Below are positions 29,348 through 39,586 of a stretch of DNA of 64,000 bases, in pieces (position 1 is the stretch's first letter; each line of letters opens with the position of its first letter). This stretch comes from Corynebacterium sp. GTDB taxonomy: Bacteria > Actinomycetota > Actinomycetes > Mycobacteriales > Mycobacteriaceae. A program made the position numbers and the translations under genes. The notes under the pieces are model-generated. The model saw nothing but the letters and a program-made list of their open reading frames with translations. It searched no databases and had not been told where the DNA came from. The stretch covers positions 62,001 to 126,000 of the forward strand of contig NZ_JAUNKC010000001.1 in the NCBI RefSeq assembly GCF_030532965.1, read 5' to 3'.

Positions 29348-30298
29348 TTACGTGTAGTCCACGTAGGCTACATACTCGCCACAGTGTCGGCACTGAAATA
29401 GGTATGCGACGAGCGCGCCGTCAGGGTCGATGTACTGCAGATATTCCCGGTCGAAGCCGTTGTCCACTATCGCGTCACACGCGCTTGGTTTCTCTTTCAG
29501 TTCTTCCCAGGTTGGCGTGCCTAGATACATCGCCGCATCTGAGCAATGGCTCAGCCACATCTCCTGCTGCCACGATATGAAGCCGGGTGTGCGCAAAGCT
29601 ACTTCGTCAATAACTTCTGCCGGAACGTCGGGATCGTCATAATAACTGAAGGAGGCAGCAAATTTTTCGGCGGCGCTGCCGTCAGCGATGCACCACGGGC
29701 AGATATCGTCAAGCCCATCGTGGCGCGAATACGGCCTGGTGCAGTAGCGCCACCCGGTGCGTTTATTACAGCAGGGGCACACCGACTCGTAGTTTTCTTG
29801 GATAGAGCCGGTCGCCACCGGATCGGGGTGATAGTTAAAGTGCGGCAGCTCGGATTGGGGCCGCAACCCATCGGGTTTGTGCGGGCCCGCCAACCAGGTT
29901 TCAGCATCGATCGGCGCATCCTCATCAATGCCGCCATGGCCGGATTGCCGCCATAACTTCGGGTCGAAGGTTTCGGTGGTGGCGTCGCTAAGCAAGACAA
30001 GGCGCCGCGTCCCGTAGATGGCCACCACGGCGCATACTTCTGGTGCGGTTATCGTTTCTTTTAGTTTCCGCGTGTGGTACGCGATGTCTTCGGCCGTTGC
30101 TTTTCGACGTTTCCTGTCCGCGCGATCCACGACGGGCAGGAACGTCCAGGTTTCACCGGTTGGCCCCCGGGTGTCGTCGAAAAGCCAACCATTTTCCTGA
30201 GCAAGCCGCGACCGCAGCCACTTTGGGAAAACCGCACCCACGGCCGCTTCACACGCGCGAATATCTGATTCTGTAGCAGGTGGTGCCGTATTACCCAT
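29348..30298 (-). CDS. SUKH (SMI1/KNR4)-CbrC fusion, immunity-like protein
   Basis: About 316 residues from the ATG at 30298, which has AAAGGGAA just upstream; starts at 30301 or 30361 are less likely. Residues 1-140 fit a SUKH/SMI1-KNR4 domain (ESDIRACEAAVGAVFPKWLRSRLAQENGW, ...GETWTFLPV). Residues about 175-316 fit the CbrC family: CPCCNKRTGWRY, CPWCIADGSAAEKFAASFSY, RTPGFISWQQEMWLSHC, and a final CRHC pair, a probable zinc site. SUKH proteins are widespread immunity proteins of polymorphic toxins and CbrC is linked to colicin tolerance in E. coli. The gene upstream ends 34 bp before this start; no toxin is adjacent. Confidence 0.78.
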   Translation of the reverse strand: MGNTAPPATESDIRACEAAVGAVFPKWLRSRLAQENGWLFDDTRGPTGETWTFLPVVDRADRKRRKATAEDIAYHTRKLKETITAPEVCAVVAIYGTRRLVLLSDATTETFDPKLWRQSGHGGIDEDAPIDAETWLAGPHKPDGLRPQSELPHFNYHPDPVATGSIQENYESVCPCCNKRTGWRYCTRPYSRHDGLDDICPWCIADGSAAEKFAASFSYYDDPDVPAEVIDEVALRTPGFISWQQEMWLSHCSDAAMYLGTPTWEELKEKPSACDAIVDNGFDREYLQYIDPDGALVAYLFQCRHCGEYVAYVDYT

Positions 30299-30332
30299 CA
30301 TTTCCCTTTCCGTTACGATTTTCCTTATCCTT

Positions 30333-31466
30333 CTACGTTGTTTGGGGTACAACCCCAGCAATCATGCAGTCACGACATAATTGGATATACAACACAGGTT
30401 CATAGCCACCAGACGCAAAAAGCGCATCGACGGGAATCTGCGCCAGGTGTTTCATTGTTTTTCCGCAATCAGGGCAGGCTAGGTATTGCGCTTCCTGAAG
30501 CCACGTCGGGTGGCCACCGATGCTCGGTTCGTCCCAGCCGGTCGCGTAATTTCGCCACACGCTGTTGCGTTCTACACCTGTATCAGCCGAATCCGAGACA
30601 GCAATCCACTGCACCGCATCGTCTTTGTCAGATTCTTCGTCGCTCACCGGAACATCGTGAGGTTCTTCCGCATCGTCAATCTGCCACGCACCGCCTGGTT
30701 CCAGCCGAATCCAGGCCTGGTGTCCTGCGCCCGCATCAAATTCATAGAAGTGACAATTCATGCAGATAGGAATGCAAATGTCATGGTCAACCGCCAGAAA
30801 ATCGAACCGGGGATCCCCTTCCGGTATCGAAAGGCCGGTTATCAACGCTCCACCACACTGAGGGCAGTCGGCTGCCAGCACTCCGCCGATAACCGCCGTA
30901 TCCGCCGGTGCGGTATCGGTTGCAGCTAGGCGACGAAACGGAATCAATCGTGGATACACCAAGGTGGTAACCGAACCGTCATCATGCGGCTGCCAGCCAG
31001 CCGCATGGGCACAGAGCTGAATGTAATCGGGGTGGAAATCCGGCGGCAGCACTTTACCCGCATAGGAACTCACTACCCGCCGCGCTTCATCGTTACCACA
31101 CCACCCCAAGTAGTCCAACATGGATGCATCGGCTTCGGTGAGCGGCGTGGAAAGCCCAGCAATCCACGCTTCTTGCACTTCGTCAGGTACATCCTTTAAA
31201 AAGAACGTCGGCCACGAATCCTTAACCACCGCTTCAGCAAACGCGTGGGTTGATACGTCAAAAATTGCGGCTATCGTTTCGATCTCTTCCCGGTTACCGG
31301 CTATCAGCCGCCCGCTTAAAAACCGCCGCTCCAATTCCGCCCACCGGGCCTGAACCTCAGCGTTGCTGATTACACCAGATCGCACCCGATCGCTGCAATC
31401 GTGCGGATCTAACTGGCGCGACTTGGCAATAAGCCGTGAGAAAAACCCCAGTGTGACCACCTCCAA
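30333..31466 (-). CDS. DUF1963-like protein with zinc-ribbon motifs, immunity-like
   Basis: A 377-residue soluble protein. Residues 1-150 are helical with no family recognised. There are three Cys pairs: CPQCGG near 200, CMNC near 235, and CPDCGKTMKHLAQIP with a matching LCRDC near 355, which should bind zinc. The end, GGHPTWLQEAQYLACPDCGK...LYIQLCRDC, resembles the YwqG/DUF1963 family, often found beside SUKH and other immunity genes. The start is uncertain (TTG at 31466; GGAGG overlaps the following codons). It is upstream of and probably cotranscribed with the SUKH-CbrC gene. Confidence 0.6.
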   Translation of the reverse strand: MEVVTLGFFSRLIAKSRQLDPHDCSDRVRSGVISNAEVQARWAELERRFLSGRLIAGNREEIETIAAIFDVSTHAFAEAVVKDSWPTFFLKDVPDEVQEAWIAGLSTPLTEADASMLDYLGWCGNDEARRVVSSYAGKVLPPDFHPDYIQLCAHAAGWQPHDDGSVTTLVYPRLIPFRRLAATDTAPADTAVIGGVLAADCPQCGGALITGLSIPEGDPRFDFLAVDHDICIPICMNCHFYEFDAGAGHQAWIRLEPGGAWQIDDAEEPHDVPVSDEESDKDDAVQWIAVSDSADTGVERNSVWRNYATGWDEPSIGGHPTWLQEAQYLACPDCGKTMKHLAQIPVDALFASGGYEPVLYIQLCRDCMIAGVVPQTT

Positions 31467-31700
31467 GCAAGAATCATCACAGTATTCGTGTAATCCCGGA
31501 TAATTTTAAAGCTTTTTAGCCGACACCATTAGCCGTTTCGACACGGAATGTATGACATGACCGATGACGATTCACGGGTTTTCTCACCACGACAGAAAAC
31601 ACGATTCGTCATAGGTTTGATCGCTAATCTGAGCAAACGTTTTCGTGGCTTCTCGTGGGCCGACCATTACGGGAAGTTCTAATTCTCGGGAACAGACACA

Positions 31701-31754
31701 CTTTTGTCCCTTAACCCCTTTTTGTCCCCTAACCCAACTTTTATCCCTTAACTC
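31701..31754. repeat. Three imperfect tandem repeats
   Basis: CTTTTGTCCCTTAACCC (31701), CTTTTTGTCCCCTAACCC (31718) and CTTTTATCCCTTAACTC (31738). They lie in the 395-bp gap between the DUF1963-like gene and tRNA-Leu, which otherwise holds only the tRNA terminator. Confidence 0.8.
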
Positions 31755-31776
31755 TTTTAAGGCAAACGTTAGAAAT

Positions 31777-31828
31777 GAAAAAAGCAGGCACACCGTGTTT
31801 TTGGGATATTCCCACTGTGTGTCCTGCT
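31777..31828 (-). terminator. tRNA-Leu terminator
   Basis: On the minus strand AGCAGGACACACAGTG pairs with CACGGTGTGCCTGCT (one bulge), followed by a T-run, 34 bp beyond the tRNA 3' end. Confidence 0.85.
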
Positions 31829-31861
31829 GAATGTGACTTATGAAGTTGTTGGTTACGTTGG

Positions 31862-31938
31862 TGGTGCCCCCAGTGAGACTCGAACTCACACTGGATTGAT
31901 TTTAAGTCAACTGCCTCTGCCGATTGGGCTATGGGGGC
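31862..31938 (-). tRNA. tRNA-Leu (anticodon UAA)
   Basis: 77 bases including an encoded CCA. Acceptor GCCCCCA/TGGGGGC, anticodon stem GTTGA/TCAAT-like with loop CTTAAAA (anticodon TAA), T arm GTGAG-TTCGAGT-CTCAC, discriminator A. The variable loop is only about 5 bases (CCAGT), i.e. class I, whereas leucine tRNAs normally have a long variable arm. Confidence 0.92.
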
Positions 31939-32004
31939 AACGAGTACCAAGTTTAAACCACTTCCAAGCAAAAGGTGAAATGTTGCCGTTTAAGTGGTTA
32001 TTTT

Positions 32005-33006
32005 TTATACAACTTCGCCGGTGACAGCGGCCGACCGAATAGCCGCAGCCGCCTCCGAATCGGCAATGAGGTCAGCGATAATGCCATCCAAAATGTCCTT
32101 TTCGGAGATAACCATGCTGGTAATGCCGGTTTGGTTCTCAATCATGTCGAGAATACCTTGCACCACCACTGCCCCACCGGCGATCACGTCGGCCCGACCC
32201 GGATGCACCACCGGATTCATCCGCCGCTCAGCGGAGGTGATTCCGATGAGCTGATTGGTTAACACCCGCAACGCATCAAACCGCAACTGACAATCGTGGA
32301 TTGCCTTCGGGTCGTATTCCTCCAGCCCCAACGCCAATGCGGCGATGGTGGTGAAGGTGCCCGCGCAGCCCACAAAGGTCTTGGCCTTCGTGATCGGCAC
32401 GATCAATTGGGTTTGCTCGATACGTTCCGCAACGTGATCGCGGGCGATCTCAAGCTCGGTTTCGGTTGGCGGATCAGAGCGCATAATCCGCTCGGTCATA
32501 CGAACGCAGCCCATTTGTGCGGAATGCGACCCAAGGATTTCACCGTCGGCGTTGCCTACCACAAATTCGGTGGAGCCGCCGCCTAGATCGATCACGCAGT
32601 ACGGGCCGGGTTCATCCGCTACGTCGGCGACCGCGCCAATAAACGACAGCTTGGCTTCTTCTTCCCCGGTAATCACTTCCGCCATCGCGCCCGGCCGGAT
32701 GGTTCCGAGCAATTGGGCAGTCATTCGGAAAAATTCGTCTTTGTTTGATGCGTCCCGGGTAGCGGAGGTGGCCACCATGCGTACGTCGGTGACGCGTTCT
32801 TGCCGCATGAGCTCCACGTATTTCGTTAATACCTCGCGGGTGCGTTCAATAGCGGCGGGGTCAAGCTCTCCGGTGGCATCGACGCCTTGGCCGAGCCGGA
32901 CGATCTCCATGAGCCGGAGGATTTCTTTGGTTACACCATTTTTGTATTCGCAGATGAGCAACCGTAGCGAGTTTGTGCCGCAGTCGATGGCAGCAAACCG
33001 GGCCAT
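32005..33006 (-). CDS. ppx: Exopolyphosphatase (Ppx/GppA family)
   Basis: Releases phosphate from polyphosphate ends, or pppGpp-phosphatase activity; the family cannot be split from sequence alone. Actin-like ATPase fold motifs are AIDCGTNSLRLLI at the N-terminus and VIDLGGGSTEFVVG near 140. Length 333 is that of the short actinobacterial form (Ppx2, Rv1026 type). The start directly abuts the DUF501 stop, so it is the last gene of the eno-ftsB-DUF501-ppx series. Confidence 0.92.
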   Translation of the reverse strand: MARFAAIDCGTNSLRLLICEYKNGVTKEILRLMEIVRLGQGVDATGELDPAAIERTREVLTKYVELMRQERVTDVRMVATSATRDASNKDEFFRMTAQLLGTIRPGAMAEVITGEEEAKLSFIGAVADVADEPGPYCVIDLGGGSTEFVVGNADGEILGSHSAQMGCVRMTERIMRSDPPTETELEIARDHVAERIEQTQLIVPITKAKTFVGCAGTFTTIAALALGLEEYDPKAIHDCQLRFDALRVLTNQLIGITSAERRMNPVVHPGRADVIAGGAVVVQGILDMIENQTGITSMVISEKDILDGIIADLIADSEAAAAIRSAAVTGEVV

Positions 33007-33579
33007 TTAGTTTCCTCCTTGGTTTCCGGGCGCTTCCGCGTTGCTGAAATCGAAATCACTCAGGTTGATGCCAAGCTCTTCGCACGTGGGCCAATCCGCA
33101 TCGATGGCGGTGCCGCGCAACCCGGCGTGGTCGGCGGCCATTGCTACCGCTTCGGTGCCGAGCCGGAAGTGGTCGGGGCCTTCCGCCAGCGCGTATGCGA
33201 TGAGTACGTGCAGGCACTTCACCCGATCAGGCATGCCGCCGCCGGAGAAATCGGTGCCGAGATCCTCAATGGCATTTCGCTTGTCCAGGAAAAATTGATG
33301 CGCTTTGCGGTAGTCTCCTTGCAATTCCGCGTCGGTTTCGAGCCGACTGGTCATCCACTTCATCACGTGGGCGACCTCCAACCGGGAGGCTTCGGCGGTA
33401 AGCCGGGGGTCGGTCAAGTAGTAGAGGGTGGGAAACGGGGTGCCGTCGTCAAGCTTAGGGGCGGTCATCACTACCCCAGGTTCGCCGTCGGGGCAGCGGT
33501 AGGAAATTTCCAGTACGCCGCGAGGGGCGCGTCCGAGCTGGCGTGCGACGGCTTCTAAATCTGCTTGCGTTACATCCAT
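33007..33579 (-). CDS. DUF501 family protein
   Basis: 190 residues from the ATG at 33579 (MDVTQADLEAVARQLGR); an open frame continues 345 bp upstream but overlaps the ftsB-like gene and is not conserved. Typical DUF501 features are RAPRGVLEISYRCPDGEPGVVMTAPKLDDGTPFPTLYYLTDP and FSGGGMPDRVKCLHVLIAYALAEGP. Function unknown; in mycobacteria the same family lies between the ftsB-like gene and ppx. Confidence 0.92.
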   Translation of the reverse strand: MDVTQADLEAVARQLGRAPRGVLEISYRCPDGEPGVVMTAPKLDDGTPFPTLYYLTDPRLTAEASRLEVAHVMKWMTSRLETDAELQGDYRKAHQFFLDKRNAIEDLGTDFSGGGMPDRVKCLHVLIAYALAEGPDHFRLGTEAVAMAADHAGLRGTAIDADWPTCEELGINLSDFDFSNAEAPGNQGGN

Positions 33580-33622
33580 GCGAAGTATTGTCGCACAATC
33601 GTCGATGTTTAGCAGGTTGCGT

Positions 33623-33633
33623 GCTTGTCGACG
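33623..33633 (+). repeat. Intergenic copy of the GCTTKTCGACG word
   Basis: GTGCTTGTCGACGCCGCCGGCG in the 73-bp gap between the ftsB-like stop and the DUF501 start; the flank GACGCCGCC also matches copies at 12759 and, inverted, 4074. Confidence 0.6.
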
Positions 33634-33652
33634 CCGCCGGCGTGGGCCGAAC

Positions 33653-34282
33653 TTACTGCCCAGGTGCCGCGGGAGCGACCTCGCCTGAAGCGGCATCATC
33701 GGCGGGTGCTTCAGCCGGAGGAACCTCTGCGGGTGGTGCTTCAACGGGGGCTTCCGGCGCATTGGGGTCCGGTGCCAACGGCAAATTCCCTGCTGGTTGC
33801 GGCGCGGTTTCTTCACTCTCCAGCGCTTCTGGCGTAGAGATGGAATCCCACAGGATATTGAACCATGCGTCGCCGGAACCATCGTTGGCATGCAACGACT
33901 CACCAGTCTGCCGGTTGTTTTCAAGCGCCGGGTCGATAATCCGGAATGCGATCTCGCCGGGTTCGATCACTCCCAATCTGATGCGCGCCTGCTCACGGAC
34001 GTATTCTTCGGATTGGAATTTATCAATCTCGGCCTCAATGGTCTTTTTCTGCTCCGTTAAGTGGCTAATCGACGCATTAAGGCGGGCGATTTCCGCACGT
34101 TGTTCCATATAGTTACGCAGCGGCACGGTTATCATCACCAAAACAACGATGATAACGACAATAACGATCGCGAGCGGGCCGTACCCCAACCGAATACGCG
34201 GCAGCCGAATGGTACGTTCGGTGCCCTCTGACCGGTTTTCCCTACTTTCGATGGGAACGTTTCGCAAAAATTTATGTGCCAT
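33653..34282 (-). CDS. FtsB/DivIC-family septum formation initiator
   Basis: A 209-residue bitopic cell-division protein. A basic cytoplasmic N-terminus is followed by a membrane helix (YGPLAIVIVVIIVVLVMITVPL, about 33-54) and a coiled coil (LNASISHLTEQKKTIEAEIDKFQ) with the DivIC pattern EYVREQARIRLGVIEPGE. The C-terminal 90 residues are Pro/Ala/Glu-rich and probably disordered. FtsB-type proteins bridge FtsL and FtsQ at the septum. Located between eno and DUF501 as in mycobacteria. Confidence 0.9.
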   Translation of the reverse strand: MAHKFLRNVPIESRENRSEGTERTIRLPRIRLGYGPLAIVIVVIIVVLVMITVPLRNYMEQRAEIARLNASISHLTEQKKTIEAEIDKFQSEEYVREQARIRLGVIEPGEIAFRIIDPALENNRQTGESLHANDGSGDAWFNILWDSISTPEALESEETAPQPAGNLPLAPDPNAPEAPVEAPPAEVPPAEAPADDAASGEVAPAAPGQ

Positions 34283-34335
34283 AGGCTTTTAATCTTAACC
34301 CCACTTGGCGGCGCGACTGCACCGCAACACAAAGT

Positions 34336-34376
34336 CGCCGGGCGCGAAGACTGCCTTTTCGTCTTCACACCCGGCG
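34336..34376 (-). terminator. Hairpin after eno
   Basis: CGCCGGG/CCCGGCG with an inner GAAGAC/GTCTTC stem, 20 bp past the eno stop. No long T-run, so partial read-through into the ftsB-like gene is possible. Confidence 0.6.
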
Positions 34377-34396
34377 TCTCTAATGCTTATCTGTGA

Positions 34397-36035
<1,639 letters not shown>

Positions 36036-36824
36036 TTAAAACGCTGGTTGCTGCAACGCATAGGAGGCCGCCGCATTGCGAACATCCGCTAGATACTGTT
36101 CGGAATTGTTGTAGCTACGAATGGCAGCCGTCCAGCCTTCAGCCGTACTGAGATCACCGCTGGAACACAAGAGGTTTGCTGCCGATAACGCGGCGTCGTC
36201 AATCTGATTCGGGTCCGCCTCCCCGTCACCATTGGCGTCGAGCCCAAACCGCTGCCACGACGTCGGGATAAATTGCATCGGGCCGACCGCACGATCAAAC
36301 TCGGTGTCACCATCGTATTTGCCGCCATCGGTATCCCTGATCTCGGCAAAACCAGGGGATCCATCCAGCGGGATCCCAACAATTGCTGGAAGGACATACC
36401 CGTTGTCGTCAATAGTGCGCGATCCGAACAACGAGTGGGAATAGGTGCCATGCCGGGTCTCGACATATCCGATTCCCGCTAGCGTGCCCCACGAAAGGTT
36501 GCAGCCCGGCCATGCTTCGGCCGCGATCAATTCAGCATTCGCGTAAGCACGCAGCGCCGCGGAACTGACCCCAACCTCGGGCGCTATCGGATCCGCCCAG
36601 AACGTTAATTTGTCGGAAGTGCGGCCCGGCGCATGGACGTCGATAAGCGGCACCTCGGCTGCCGGGGCGGGCGGCACATCACTCGATACCGGCTGCAATT
36701 GACGGAATGGGGCTTTGGTTTCTAAAAACGACAGACTCCAGCCCACAAAGGACACTACCAAGATGAGGGAAAGGACTATCCCCGCGCCACATCCGGCTAC
36801 TCGCCGTACTCCGCCTGAACTCAT
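36036..36824 (-). CDS. Lytic murein transglycosylase (SLT-type)
   Basis: A 262-residue exported protein with an N-terminal membrane anchor (AGIVLSLILVVSFVGWSLSFL). The catalytic SLT domain spans about 95-240: LSWGTLAGIGYVETRHGTYS contains the catalytic Glu, and GPMQFIPTSWQRFGLDANGDGEADPNQIDDAALSAANLLC is the conserved core, including a calcium-like DANGDGEAD loop. It should cleave peptidoglycan glycan strands to anhydromuropeptides. Position next to eno and mazG matches mycobacterial LpqU, though this protein has no lipobox cysteine. Confidence 0.88.
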   Translation of the reverse strand: MSSGGVRRVAGCGAGIVLSLILVVSFVGWSLSFLETKAPFRQLQPVSSDVPPAPAAEVPLIDVHAPGRTSDKLTFWADPIAPEVGVSSAALRAYANAELIAAEAWPGCNLSWGTLAGIGYVETRHGTYSHSLFGSRTIDDNGYVLPAIVGIPLDGSPGFAEIRDTDGGKYDGDTEFDRAVGPMQFIPTSWQRFGLDANGDGEADPNQIDDAALSAANLLCSSGDLSTAEGWTAAIRSYNNSEQYLADVRNAAASYALQQPAF

Positions 36825-37056
36825 GCCGAGTCATACTACCCAACTTTTCTGTGAATTCACTGTCACGAACCGGCAGTTTGGAATTCATATTTATACCCAT
36901 CGAAGTAATCGCAGTTCAAAGCGTAAATTCTTTTCACAACTTCTGCGAAAAATTCCCAGACAAAGCGCAGATTGCGGCGTGTTGCCTGCCCAATCCTAAG
37001 CAAGCTCTCACCTAATTGTGATCTAACCCGGCAACCAGCTGCGACCATGAGTCAGC

Positions 37057-37764
37057 TCACTTCTTAGCTTTACCCAGCTGCCAGAGTCGTTCCTGCTCTT
37101 CGGTGGGGACCAGCGACGTGGTGCCGTCGAAAAGGTACGGCGACCTGGCACGCAGCTTTTCGACGAAACTCTCGGCAACATCAGAAAAATCGAAGTCCCC
37201 GCGCCGCGCGGCAATCTCGGCGTGGAACAACACCTGGAGCAAAACATCACCCAATTCCGCCCGCAGGTCTTCGGCAGCCTGCGGACGATCAGCATCCCTA
37301 GCCTGGCTAAACGCATAAATCGCGTCGATCAATTCCGCAGTTTCCTCTTTCAGATACGGAATGAGGCTTTCGTGGGTTTGGTCTCGTTCCCACTGCCCTA
37401 TCTCCAACGCCCGCCGCATCGCCGCAACTGCTTGGGCTGTGGCGTCACGCACGCTTGGAACGACCGTCATGGGAATATCAAGAGCCAACGCCGCCTGAAC
37501 CTCCGGATCGGAAACGGTGGTTGCGACGAGTAACCCACCCGCGGCGGTTTCAGTAGGTTCTGGCAAAAGCCCAGCACCACCGGATTCGGTAACCGCCGCT
37601 AGCAGTTGCTGTTGACCGTCTACAGGTACCGCCGCGGCGAAATGCAGGACATTGTCCCGGTGCGCCCGGGCAACCGCCGCCATTTCTTGCGGCGCAAGCC
37701 ACCCCGGCCACCGGGAATCTACTACGAGCACCTGGGTGATTGCATGAGCGTTGGTTGGAGTCAT
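37057..37764 (-). CDS. mazG: MazG-type nucleoside triphosphate pyrophosphohydrolase
   Basis: About 235 residues from the ATG at 37764 (MTPTNAHAITQVLVVD). The C-terminal half carries the MazG helical bundle with metal-binding acidic clusters: YLKEETAELIDAI, EDLRAELGDVLLQVLFHAEIA and the following DFDFSDVAESFVEKLRARSPYLF. The N-terminal ~110 residues form a separate alpha/beta region as in actinobacterial MazG. It removes pyrophosphate from non-canonical (oxidised) NTPs. Starts are ambiguous; an upstream GTG/ATG at 37830 is possible. Confidence 0.88.
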   Translation of the reverse strand: MTPTNAHAITQVLVVDSRWPGWLAPQEMAAVARAHRDNVLHFAAAVPVDGQQQLLAAVTESGGAGLLPEPTETAAGGLLVATTVSDPEVQAALALDIPMTVVPSVRDATAQAVAAMRRALEIGQWERDQTHESLIPYLKEETAELIDAIYAFSQARDADRPQAAEDLRAELGDVLLQVLFHAEIAARRGDFDFSDVAESFVEKLRARSPYLFDGTTSLVPTEEQERLWQLGKAKK

Positions 37765-37945
37765 TGTTCCTATTCTAAAAAGCTGCGGTGCCAGTCGGTA
37801 GGACGACACTGAGAAGATGCGCGATGGCACCGATGGAAATTACCGCCAACAACAACCGAATTATGCGGAGCACTTCCCGCTAAAACCACACCATAACCCC
37901 GCATAATATTGGGTAGATAATTGAATATGTACTAGTCTTAGTTCG

Positions 37946-39442
37946 GTGAACGCACCATCCCCTGAAATCGCAACAACGCCAGCGAAAAGCCACACTGTTC
38001 GGATGTGGACGCTGGTAGGCATCATCATCGGATCGACTATCGGTTCGGGAATTTTCGCGCTGCCGCAGAACATCGCATCGGTAGCCGCCCCCGGCGCCAT
38101 GCTCATCGGCTGGGTCATCGCCGGTGTCGGCATGCTTTCGGTTGCCTTTGTATTCCAGATCTTGGCTCATCGCAAGCCATTTTTGGACTCCGGGGTGTAC
38201 TCCTATGTTCGCGCCGGATTGGGTGATTACATCGGGTTCACCGCAGGTTGGGGGTATTGGCTTGGCTCCGTTATCGCCCAGGTTGGCTACGCAACCCTGT
38301 TTTTCTCGACATTGGGTTTCTACCTGCCCATTTTCGATTCTGAGCACCGGTGGCAACAGGCCGCCGCGGTATCCGTGCTCACCTGGGTGATTTTCGCGGT
38401 TCTCGCTAAGGGCATTAAGCAAGCCAAGGTCATGAACGCGGTGACCACGATCGCAAAGTTGGTGCCGATCCTCGCGTTCATAGTTTTGGTGCTGTTTTTA
38501 GGTTTCAGCTGGGATACCTTCACTTTCGATTTCTGGGGTGAAGGCTCCAGGCTTAGTGTCATGGAGCAGGTACAAGGCATCATGCTCTTTACCGTGTGGG
38601 TCTTCATCGGCGTGGAAGGTGCCTCCGTATATTCCAAGCAGGCAGAAACCCGCTCCGATGTCGGCCGCGCCACTGTTTTAGGTTTTGCCACCGTGCTCGT
38701 GCTTTTGGTTACCGTGGCAACCTTGTCTTTCGGTGTGCTGAGCCAGGAAGAGCTCGCCGCCCTGCCGGATAATTCCATGGCAGGTGTACTGGAAGCGGTT
38801 GTCGGGCCGTGGGGTGGCGCACTGATCTCCATCGGCTTGTGCCTCTCGGTTCTTGGCGCTTATGTGTCCTGGCAGATGCTCTGCGCCGAGCCGATCGCAA
38901 TGATGGCGTTCGATGGGTTGCTGCCCCGGAAAATCGGCGCGATCAGCACCGCTGGTGCCCCGTGGTTGGCGCAATTGATTTCCACCGTCGTGATTCAGAT
39001 CTGTGTGGTGATTTTCTACCTCAATGAAACCACCTACGTTTCCATGGTGCAGTTGGCCACGGTCTTATACCTTTTGCCATATATCTTCTCCGCGCTTTAT
39101 CTGATCCTGCTAGCCACGCGCGGTCGCGGAATTACCCACCCGCACGCCGGAAAAGCATTCAACGACTCCGGCCCACGTATCGCCCCAGCCGATAACCGCC
39201 GCCATTTGGCGGTGGGACTGATCGCCTTTATCTATTCGCTTTGGCTTATTTATGCAGCCGACCCCAAATACGTGCTTCTGGGCGCACTCGCGGTGGTGCC
39301 AGGTCTCGTGCCTTACGTGTGGACGCGGCTGATCCGAAAGGAAAAGATATTCAATACGTTCGAGTGGTGCGTTGTCGTCATCATCGTCCTCGCCGCAGGT
39401 TACGCGATATACGGGCTCCAAAACGGAAGCGTCACTCTCTAG
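37946..39442 (+). CDS. lysI: Lysine/basic amino acid permease LysI
   Basis: A 498-residue APC-superfamily transporter with about 12-13 helices. Helix 1 holds IGSTIGSGIFALPQN, and LDSGVYSYVRAGLGDYIGFTAGWGYWLGSVIAQ, VWVFIGVEGASVYSKQA and SWQMLCAEPIAMMAFDGLLP agree closely with what I remember of the C. glutamicum lysine permease LysI. It probably exchanges lysine (or arginine/ornithine) for another amino acid or proton. GTG start with little leader; the gene lies near mazG and eno as in C. glutamicum. Confidence 0.9.
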   Translation: MNAPSPEIATTPAKSHTVRMWTLVGIIIGSTIGSGIFALPQNIASVAAPGAMLIGWVIAGVGMLSVAFVFQILAHRKPFLDSGVYSYVRAGLGDYIGFTAGWGYWLGSVIAQVGYATLFFSTLGFYLPIFDSEHRWQQAAAVSVLTWVIFAVLAKGIKQAKVMNAVTTIAKLVPILAFIVLVLFLGFSWDTFTFDFWGEGSRLSVMEQVQGIMLFTVWVFIGVEGASVYSKQAETRSDVGRATVLGFATVLVLLVTVATLSFGVLSQEELAALPDNSMAGVLEAVVGPWGGALISIGLCLSVLGAYVSWQMLCAEPIAMMAFDGLLPRKIGAISTAGAPWLAQLISTVVIQICVVIFYLNETTYVSMVQLATVLYLLPYIFSALYLILLATRGRGITHPHAGKAFNDSGPRIAPADNRRHLAVGLIAFIYSLWLIYAADPKYVLLGALAVVPGLVPYVWTRLIRKEKIFNTFEWCVVVIIVLAAGYAIYGLQNGSVTL

Positions 39443-39455
39443 TCACCGTCTCAAC

Positions 39456-39466
39456 GCTTTTCGACG
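39456..39466 (+). repeat. Intergenic copy of the GCTTKTCGACG word
   Basis: ACGCTTTTCGACGAGG, 14 bp after the lysI stop in the gap before the glycosidase gene. Confidence 0.6.
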
Positions 39467-39586
39467 AGGCCACGTCCGCGCGAAGAATGTAGCAGATTAG
39501 CGACATGTTGTGGTTTGAAAATCATTCGCGACAGGATTTAAATTAACCTAAACATTTCATAAACCTTTGGTTAAGGAAGTCTTGTC

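Noticed and set aside
31584..31889. Open frame of 101 codons on the minus strand
   Set aside because: It runs through the tRNA-Leu gene and its terminator, and shows no family features or ribosome-binding site.
39541..39560. Possible DtxR half-site TTAACCTAA before the glycosidase gene
   Set aside because: Only one half matches, so iron control of the glycosidase is not supported by sequence.
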